DNA of 40,326 nt from the NCBI GenBank assembly GCA_019243475.1, contig JAFAUE010000248.1, forward strand, positions 1 through 40,326, in the 5' to 3' direction. Both the position numbers and the translations under genes were made by a program. The notes under the pieces were generated by a model. It had not been told where the DNA came from, searched no databases, and was given only the letters and a program-made list of their open reading frames with translations. Origin of the DNA: Acidobacteriota bacterium. Its GTDB lineage: Bacteria; Acidobacteriota; Terriglobia; Terriglobales; Acidobacteriaceae. Of the stretch, positions 1 to 5,427 are shown piece after piece. The first letter of the stretch is position 1, and every line of letters starts with the position of its first letter.

Positions 1-441
1 ATGGCGGCTCCAGGTCATAAGAGGACGTGCCAACAGACCGTGGAAGAATCGTCTGTTGAGGTCTTCAAAGATAGTCCCGAGATCGTAGGTGCGGCCCTTC
101 GCGGTCAGCAGCACCTTTCGCCCACGCTCCTGCCGCAACAAATGTGCTTTGCTGGAAACGTCCCGACGTCCGAGGTATTTGCGATACCTGGACGCATGCC
201 GAGCTTCGATGTTTTTTCCGTAGAGCTTCGAAATGAGGATGTGCGCAATCGCGTGCAGAACGTCCTTGGGTGCGCCGGAAAGCAGATCAGAAATGCGCGC
301 AAATATCACGCCTTCGCGCAGCCGAATCGTGTTGTTTATGTTCGAAAAGGCGAAAAACTCTACGCGAAATTCAGGAATTGCAGCGCGCGGACGCACTTCA
401 CGGTACGCCTTTAAGAAAATTTCCTGAAGCCGGGGGATCAC
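1..441 (-). CDS. SprT-like (zinc-peptidase fold) protein, 3' part missing at window edge
   Basis: This minus-strand frame stays open from about 441 to base 1 and runs off the left edge, so only the first ~147 residues are visible. It has no ATG. The best start is a GTG at 441-439, and the frame is also open upstream without a clear start. The translation reads like the SprT-like domain proteins common in Acidobacteriota: an early VEFF segment, then NINNTIRLREG near residues 34-44, then HAIAHILISKLYGK near 63-76, followed by a basic stretch. In true SprT proteases the helix carries HExxH. Here the visible motif is HAIAH, so the catalytic glutamate is replaced by alanine and a protease activity is doubtful. 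It is divergent from the potassium channel gene. The plus-strand reading of the same bases has no recognisable domain. Family call from memory of homologues, moderate certainty. Confidence 0.6.
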   Translation of the reverse strand, partial: MIPRLQEIFLKAYREVRPRAAIPEFRVEFFAFSNINNTIRLREGVIFARISDLLSGAPKDVLHAIAHILISKLYGKNIEARHASRYRKYLGRRDVSSKAHLLRQERGRKVLLTAKGRTYDLGTIFEDLNRRFFHGLLARPLMTWSRH

Positions 442-518
442 CTGGCAGTGAATGTAGCACGACCGACCTGAGCTCTCCTCTCTCTGGATCGCGGATGATT
501 CGATAGAATGCCTGCCTA

Positions 519-1550
519 ATGGCGCGCCTGCCAGGAACCAACCCGCTACAAACTTTTCGGAAAGTGCTCTGGATCGGTTGTGCCCTGCTGATTCTTTCCG
601 CAATTGGGACGATCGGTTTTCACCTGATTGAAGGATGGTCCTGGCTCGATAGCTTTTACATGGTTGTCATCACCTTCAGCTCCATTGGCTATGGCGAGGT
701 TCATCCATTAAGCCGTACCGGCCGCATCTTCAACGTGGGACTGATCATCTGCGGCGCCTTGGCAGTGGCTCTCGGTATCGGATCGCTTACCGAGGCTTTG
801 CTAGAATTCGAACTCCTGCAGTACTTCGGCAAGCGCAAGATGGACCGGCAAATCGCCCGGCTTTCGGGTCACTACATCATTTGCGGCGCCGGACGCGTTG
901 GCCGCAGCGCGGCCCGCGAACTCGCCAAGAAGCCTGTTCCCTTTGTTGTGGTTGAAAGAGAACAAGCGAAGGCGGAAGCGCTGGATCCCGAGTGGCTGGT
1001 CATCCATGGTGATGCAACTCAGGAAAGCACACTTCAGGCAGCACGCATCCAGGAAGCAGCTGGACTAGTCGCCGCCACCACGACCGACGCAGGCAACATT
1101 TTCATTGTGCTGAACGCGCGCAGCTTGAATCCCAAACTGAAAATTATCGCGCGTGCGAGCGAAGAGGAAGCGGCCAAGCACCTGACAAAGGCAGGAGCCA
1201 ATTCTGTGATTTCGCCATATGTCTTCGCCGGCCATTACATTGCGCAGGGACTGCTCCGCCCGAACGTGGTGGATTTCCTGACTCTCACGACAGGCAGGGA
1301 CGGCCGGCACGACATGGTGATCGAGGAGATCGCGATCGGCGCCAGCTCACCCCTCGCGGGAACCACCATCGGACAGTCTGGAATCCATCGCGACTATGGC
1401 GTGATTGTGCTGGCCATCAAGCATCCAGGAGGCGAGACACGTTTCAACCCGCAGGCGCGCGATGAGATCGGCGCCGGTGATTGCCTCATCGCGATGGGCG
1501 AGCCAAGCAACATGTCGAACTTGGAACTCGCGGCTGCCGAGCAGCAATGA
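519..1550 (+). CDS. Two-TM potassium channel with RCK (TrkA-N/TrkA-C) gating domains
   Basis: The 343-residue protein has the MthK/Kch-like layout. A first membrane helix lies at about residues 17-38, a pore helix and selectivity filter at about 45-59 (SIGYG, a variant of TVGYG), and a second helix at about 68-92. A cytoplasmic RCK domain follows, with a Rossmann nucleotide-binding loop GAGRVGRS at 123-130. A TrkA-C-like domain occupies roughly the last 85 residues (from about 260). Such channels pass K+ across the inner membrane and are gated by a ligand (nucleotide or Ca2+) bound to the RCK ring. The stop codon overlaps the next start (ATGA at 1547-1550), so it is the first gene of a translationally coupled operon with nnr and tsaE. 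The ligand cannot be told from sequence. Confidence 0.9.
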   Translation: MARLPGTNPLQTFRKVLWIGCALLILSAIGTIGFHLIEGWSWLDSFYMVVITFSSIGYGEVHPLSRTGRIFNVGLIICGALAVALGIGSLTEALLEFELLQYFGKRKMDRQIARLSGHYIICGAGRVGRSAARELAKKPVPFVVVEREQAKAEALDPEWLVIHGDATQESTLQAARIQEAAGLVAATTTDAGNIFIVLNARSLNPKLKIIARASEEEAAKHLTKAGANSVISPYVFAGHYIAQGLLRPNVVDFLTLTTGRDGRHDMVIEEIAIGASSPLAGTTIGQSGIHRDYGVIVLAIKHPGGETRFNPQARDEIGAGDCLIAMGEPSNMSNLELAAAEQQ

Positions 1551-3121
1551 AAATCGTTACCGCCGCGGAGATGGGCGAGATCGACCGCCTGACCACCGTT
1601 AAATATGGCATCGCTGCGCAGACCCTCATGGAAAGCGCGGGCGAATGCGTTTCCCGTTTTATTCTCAGTTTCTTTTCGGGAAGGCAACGCATTACGGTCG
1701 TCTGTGGCAAAGGAAACAATGGCGGAGATGGCATGGTTGCGGCTCGCCGTCTTCACGAACAAGGTAAGGACGTTGTCGTCGTACTGCTTGGCCGTCCCGA
1801 GGAAACGAAGGGCGACGCAAAGCACAATCTGGAGCGGCTTCCCTTTCCTCCGGTGAGTGTTCTTTCCGAGTTGGAGCTCGAGCTGCACAAGTCGTTACTC
1901 CTGAACACCGATCTCATTGTCGACGCGATCTTTGGCACAGGTTTTCGACCACCGCTGCCGCCGCTGGCAGCCACATTCATCGGACTGATTGCGAACTCCG
2001 ACGTGCCCGTAGTCTCGGCTGATCTACCATCGGGAGTCGACGCGGACTCATTGACGGTCGAGCAACCAGGAGCCTGCCGATCAGATGCAATTGTCACTTT
2101 CACTGCTCTAAAGCCGTCCCTGGTTTTTACTGCTCTCACGCGCGGACCTATTGTGGTACACGCGATCGGGTCGCCCGAAGAAATTGTCCAGTCCAAACTT
2201 GGCCTCGAATGGAATTCGCCGCCAAACATTCTTCGCAGCCAACGGCCCCTGAATTCCCACAAAGGGCTATATGGCCACGCTCTTGTCATAGGCGGCTCAC
2301 TGGGAAAGTCGGGAGCGCCTTCGATGTCGTCGCTCGCCGCACTGCGAGTCGGAGCGGGATTGGTGACCTGCGCGGCGCCAAAGAGCATTCTCCCTATCAT
2401 CGCGGGTTATGCGCCGGAGCTGATGACCGAGGCTCTCGACGAATGCCAAGGCGGAACTCTGTCAGTCGATGCGTTGGAAGAGCCGATGGCAAAAGGCTTG
2501 CTTGCAGGCAAGACGGTTGTCGGCATCGGTCCCGGACTGGGACAAGACGAGGATACGCAGCGCGCCATTCGCCGGTTCGCCGCACGGTGTGAAGTGCCGC
2601 TGGTTATCGATGCCGATGGACTGAATGCCTTCGCGGGTCAGGCAAAACTTCTCGACGGAAGCAAGCGTCCGTTAGTTCTGACGCCGCATCCTGGAGAGAT
2701 GTCGCGTCTGAGCGGCTTAAAAGTGGCGGAGATCGAGGCGAATCGGGTCGAGATTGGGCGGCGCTTTGCCCAGGAGCATCAGGTCATTCTCGTGCTAAAG
2801 GGCTGGCGCACGCTGATCGCTGATCAGGTTGGAACTGTCTGGGTGAACACCACGGGCAATCCGGGCTTGGCCAAAGGCGGCAGCGGCGACGTTCTTACCG
2901 GCCTGGTAACGGGGCTGATTGCGCAGTTTCCCGATTCGGTACTCGAAGCAGTTCGCGCGGCAGTCTATCTGCATGGTTTAGCGGCCGACCTCACTTTACA
3001 AACCCAGACCGAGCGCACGATGTTGGCCACAGACATTTTGTTGGCGCTGCCGGACGCGCTGCGCGCAATTCGCAAATATGAAGACTTCACCTGGATCCAG
3101 CGGGGCGAGACGGACCGGTGA
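1547..3121 (+). CDS. nnr: Bifunctional NAD(P)H-hydrate epimerase / ADP- or ATP-dependent dehydratase
   Basis: The 524-residue protein repairs hydrated NAD(P)H. Its N-terminal YjeF_N half epimerises R-NAD(P)HX, and its C-terminal ribokinase-like half dehydrates the S form. Visible marks are CGKGNNGGDG at about residues 53-62 of the epimerase half, and GIGPGLGQD, TPHPGEM and KGGSGDVLTG in the dehydratase half, the last being the nucleotide/substrate loop. I chose the ATG at 1547 because it overlaps the channel stop as ATGA and begins with the family-typical MKIVTAAEM. Upstream in-frame residues do not resemble the family. It overlaps tsaE by four bases, as often seen for nnr-tsaE pairs. Confidence 0.95.
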   Translation: MKIVTAAEMGEIDRLTTVKYGIAAQTLMESAGECVSRFILSFFSGRQRITVVCGKGNNGGDGMVAARRLHEQGKDVVVVLLGRPEETKGDAKHNLERLPFPPVSVLSELELELHKSLLLNTDLIVDAIFGTGFRPPLPPLAATFIGLIANSDVPVVSADLPSGVDADSLTVEQPGACRSDAIVTFTALKPSLVFTALTRGPIVVHAIGSPEEIVQSKLGLEWNSPPNILRSQRPLNSHKGLYGHALVIGGSLGKSGAPSMSSLAALRVGAGLVTCAAPKSILPIIAGYAPELMTEALDECQGGTLSVDALEEPMAKGLLAGKTVVGIGPGLGQDEDTQRAIRRFAARCEVPLVIDADGLNAFAGQAKLLDGSKRPLVLTPHPGEMSRLSGLKVAEIEANRVEIGRRFAQEHQVILVLKGWRTLIADQVGTVWVNTTGNPGLAKGGSGDVLTGLVTGLIAQFPDSVLEAVRAAVYLHGLAADLTLQTQTERTMLATDILLALPDALRAIRKYEDFTWIQRGETDR

Positions 3122-3564
3122 CCACGCACCGCGACTTCTCCTCCAATTCGCCGGAACAAACCATAGCCGCCGGACGCGAGCTCGCCCGTTTTCTTCAACC
3201 AGGTCAGCTAATCGCCCTGCGCGGCGATCTGGGCTCCGGCAAGACGACTATCGTAAAGGGCATTGCCGAAGGCCTTAACGCCGGACTGCGGGAGAGCGTC
3301 ACGAGTCCTACGTTCACGCTCGTGCACGAATATCGCGGACCCTCCATTACGGTGTTCCATATTGATCTGTACCGGATTGAAACTGAACGCGAACTCCTGA
3401 CTGTCGGCATCGACGATCTGCGTGCGGAACCCAGTGCGCTTTTATTGATCGAATGGGCAGACAAATTTCCCAGCGTCCAGCAAGACAGCGATGCTGAAAT
3501 CGTGCTCGAGCGAACCGCAGATCGCGAACGCAAGGTTACGTATCGGTGGCATTCGAGACGATGA
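3118..3564 (+). CDS. tsaE: tRNA threonylcarbamoyladenosine biosynthesis ATPase TsaE
   Basis: The 148-residue protein is the P-loop ATPase partner of TsaB-TsaD, needed for the t6A37 modification of ANN-decoding tRNAs. The Walker A loop GDLGSGKTT is at residues 36-44, the family motif SPTFTLVHEY is at about 61-70, and the IEWADKF segment is near residue 117. The start is GTG at 3118, overlapping the nnr stop as GTGA, so translation is probably coupled. It is the last gene of the three-gene operon and faces the secreted-protein gene, with a strong hairpin between them. Confidence 0.95.
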   Translation: MTTHRDFSSNSPEQTIAAGRELARFLQPGQLIALRGDLGSGKTTIVKGIAEGLNAGLRESVTSPTFTLVHEYRGPSITVFHIDLYRIETERELLTVGIDDLRAEPSALLLIEWADKFPSVQQDSDAEIVLERTADRERKVTYRWHSRR

Positions 3565-3573
3565 AGCAGCTTA

Positions 3574-3630
3574 CGCACCAGCGGCAAGAGCTTCTCGAGT
3601 TAAAGTGAAGCTACTCCTGCCGCCGGTGCG
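3574..3630. terminator. Large hairpin between convergent genes, likely bidirectional terminator
   Basis: The arm CGCACCAGCGGCA (3574-3586) pairs with TGCCGCCGGTGCG (3618-3630) with one mismatch. Inside it, AGCTTC (3589-3594) pairs with GAAGCT (3607-3612). The structure lies between the stops of tsaE and the minus-strand secreted-protein gene. There is no long T tract directly after the stem on the plus side, so rho-independent termination is plausible but not proven. Confidence 0.5.
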
Positions 3631-3656
3631 AAGTCACTGATCGTTTTCAGCCGCTT

Positions 3657-3995
3657 TTACAGTAATTTGACTGTAGTGACCTTCAGAGTATCGCCCTGCA
3701 CGTCTCCGCTGACATCGACACGAAGGTGGTCTTCTTTCTTGGAACTCTTGATTGCGGCGAGGACCTTCTGATTGCCGGCTGAATCGAACTTAAGGAATTT
3801 CTTATCACTCGTGATGATTCCGAACCCGCCGCCCTGACACGCAATGGCACAGGCTTTGGTGTGCGCATCGGGATTGTCCGCCACCTTCTTAGAGCACATC
3901 GTGTCCACAACGGGAACATTGTTGAACGTCTGCTCCGCGCAGAAAGCAGGGATGGTAAAGGCCAGAAGTAATGCAAGCGAAGTCAATCGTTTCAT
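3657..3995 (-). CDS. Small secreted Cys/His protein, function unknown
   Basis: The 112-residue product has a clear signal peptide (MKRLTSLALLLAFTIPAFCA). Its mature part contains the pattern MCSKK...DAHTKACAIAC, that is C-x14-C-x3-C with a nearby histidine, followed by a small beta-rich domain ending in DTLKVTTVKLL. The start at 3995 was chosen for an AAGGAG Shine-Dalgarno and because the signal peptide begins there. An upstream in-frame ATG would add a non-signal extension. I recognise it as a conserved small exported protein of Acidobacteriota-like genomes with no known role. It lies 25 bp after the DoxX-like gene and is probably co-transcribed with it. The cysteines could bind a metal or form disulfides; this is inference. 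Confidence 0.75.
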   Translation of the reverse strand: MKRLTSLALLLAFTIPAFCAEQTFNNVPVVDTMCSKKVADNPDAHTKACAIACQGGGFGIITSDKKFLKFDSAGNQKVLAAIKSSKKEDHLRVDVSGDVQGDTLKVTTVKLL

Positions 3996-4020
3996 TTTGT
4001 TTTCTCCTTTTTCTAAAAGG

Positions 4021-4449
4021 CTATGCGACTGCGACCCCTTGAGATCGCTGCGCAAGATTGTCCGTGAGTTCTTCGCGTATAGTCGTGAGCTGCGATAGAA
4101 CGAATGCACTCACGGCAAGTTCGACGTCGCGCACTGCGATGTCATAGAACATTCCCGTGGTTAGCAGATTGATGGAAATTCCCAACAGCCAAAGCATCAC
4201 AACGTAGCTGCCCATCTTGGTCCACCGGCTCAGCACCACGATGCCGGCGAATACTTCGATCACCCCCACAACATGCATGAATGTCGCTGGGGTAACCGGG
4301 ACCACTTTCGTTGCCAGGGGACTGAGATACATCTCCCAGTTGGCAATCTTGTCAAAGAACTTATCCAGACCTGCAACGATGGGGCCTACCCCAAAACAGA
4401 TCCTCAGGGCCCACCACGCGGTATTGAGTCGATTATCGAAGCGCTTCAT
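4021..4449 (-). CDS. DoxX-like four-helix inner-membrane protein
   Basis: The 142-residue protein has about four hydrophobic segments (around WWALRICFGVGPIVAGL, FMHVVGVIEVFAGIVVL, YVVMLWLLGISINLLTTG and DVELAVSAFVLSQL), as in the DoxX/SURF4 family. The start at 4449 follows a good ribosome site, AGGAGGAG. DoxX-family proteins are membrane subunits tied to redox, thiol-stress or metal-stress pathways, but the reaction is often unknown. The gene is divergent from the ECF sigma gene and heads a two-gene unit with the secreted Cys/His protein. A GTAACC-N16-CTCC motif lies directly upstream, mirrored by a similar motif facing the sigma gene. Confidence 0.8.
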   Translation of the reverse strand: MKRFDNRLNTAWWALRICFGVGPIVAGLDKFFDKIANWEMYLSPLATKVVPVTPATFMHVVGVIEVFAGIVVLSRWTKMGSYVVMLWLLGISINLLTTGMFYDIAVRDVELAVSAFVLSQLTTIREELTDNLAQRSQGVAVA

Positions 4450-4467
4450 TGCTCCTCCTGCCGAAAT

Positions 4468-4494
4468 GGAGTTGCCAGGCAGCAAATGGTTACA
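4468..4494 (-). promoter_or_regulatory. Putative ECF-type promoter of the DoxX-like operon
   Basis: Read on the minus strand, TGTAACC (4494-4488) is followed after exactly 16 bases by CTCC (4471-4468). It lies about 20 bp upstream of the DoxX start. The same layout occurs on the opposite strand facing the sigma gene. GTAACC resembles the -35 element I recall for Caulobacter SigF-type promoters; the -10 match is weaker. Confidence 0.5.
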
Positions 4495-4514
4495 ACCTCC
4501 TTCCAGGAAACATC

Positions 4515-4541
4515 TGTAACCTTTTTCAAGCATGGTGCTCT
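4515..4541 (+). promoter_or_regulatory. Putative autoregulatory ECF promoter of the sigma gene
   Basis: TGTAACC (4515-4521) is followed after 16 bases by CTCT (4538-4541), 50 bp upstream of the sigma start. It is the mirror image of the motif at 4468-4494, so the heptamers form an inverted repeat with a 20-bp spacer. This is what one expects if the sigma factor drives both itself and the divergent operon. Confidence 0.5.
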
Positions 4542-4591
4542 ATTGTTTCGGGGACCTACACTCGAGGAAGGACTAGGGGTTCAGGCACAGA

Positions 4592-5266
4592 ATGGAGCAG
4601 ACTGCAGTCTTAGAAACATCCGACTCGCGGGCCTTGTCAGACCAAGAGGTGATCGCGCGGGTGCTCGCAGGCGAAACCGCACTGTACGAGATCATCATGC
4701 GCCGCTACAACCAGCGGCTCTATCGGGCAGTGCGCTCTGTGCTCCGCGACGAGGACGAAGTCGAGGACGTGATGCAGGACGCGTACGTGCGCGCCTATCG
4801 CCATCTCGCAGATTTCGAAGGACGGTCCCTGTTCTCCACGTGGCTGCTCCGCATCGCGCTACATGAAGCCTTCGCGCGCAAACGGCGCAGCAATCGCCTG
4901 CAGCCTCTAAATGAAAATCCAGAAGGAGTAGATATGCTTCCGGCCACGACCATTGACCCCGAGCAGCAAGCCTCGCGAGGCGAACTCGCCCATCTGCTGG
5001 AGAGCACCATTTCGGGCCTGCCGGAACAGTTCCGTACGGTGATCATGCTGCGCGACATCGAAGAGCTCAGCACTGCGGAGACGGCGGCGGCCCTGAACAT
5101 CTCCGAGGAAAACGTGAAAACTCGTCTCCATCGCGGACGCGCCATGGTTCGCCGCACACTATTCGAGAAGGTCGGCAGCGACGCTCCGCAGGCCTTTGTT
5201 TTCATGGGCGCACGGTGCGACCGCGTAGTAGGTCGAGTGATGGAACTGCTCGAGATCCCCGACTAG
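4592..5266 (+). CDS. ECF-family RNA polymerase sigma factor
   Basis: The 224-residue protein has sigma region 2 at about residues 35-100 (DVMQDAYVRAYRHL, then FSTWLLRIALHEAFARKRR) and region 4 at about 140-190 (LPEQFRTVIMLRDIEELS, then ISEENVKTRLHRGR). There is no region 3, as in ECF sigmas. A short tail with RCDRVVGRVMELL follows and holds a lone cysteine. No anti-sigma gene is adjacent. The divergent DoxX-like/secreted-protein pair and the mirrored promoter motifs suggest those genes are its targets, with autoregulation. A hairpin with a T tract follows the stop. Confidence 0.92.
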   Translation: MEQTAVLETSDSRALSDQEVIARVLAGETALYEIIMRRYNQRLYRAVRSVLRDEDEVEDVMQDAYVRAYRHLADFEGRSLFSTWLLRIALHEAFARKRRSNRLQPLNENPEGVDMLPATTIDPEQQASRGELAHLLESTISGLPEQFRTVIMLRDIEELSTAETAAALNISEENVKTRLHRGRAMVRRTLFEKVGSDAPQAFVFMGARCDRVVGRVMELLEIPD

Positions 5267-5275
5267 TCCGGTTTT

Positions 5276-5305
5276 AGCGGACCGACGGCAGTCCGCCGCT
5301 TTTTC
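5276..5305 (+). terminator. Rho-independent terminator after the sigma gene
   Basis: GCGGAC (5277-5282 region) pairs with GTCCGC (5291-5296) around an 8-base loop. The stem is followed by CGC and a run of five T. It starts about 10 bases after the sigma stop codon. Confidence 0.6.
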
Positions 5306-5427
5306 TCTCAAGCCTTTTGCTTTAACTCTTCAGAAACATCACCTTAGACCGCATCATTTTCTATCCGGGACGGCGAAAATAAGGCTAAAATCCGTCCCTA
5401 TAGTGTTCCCCAATTCCCAAGGCAGTT

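Noticed and set aside
1-414. Plus-strand open frame of 137 codons at the left edge
   Set aside because: The minus-strand frame over the same bases gives a recognisable SprT-like sequence; the plus-strand product has no domain features.
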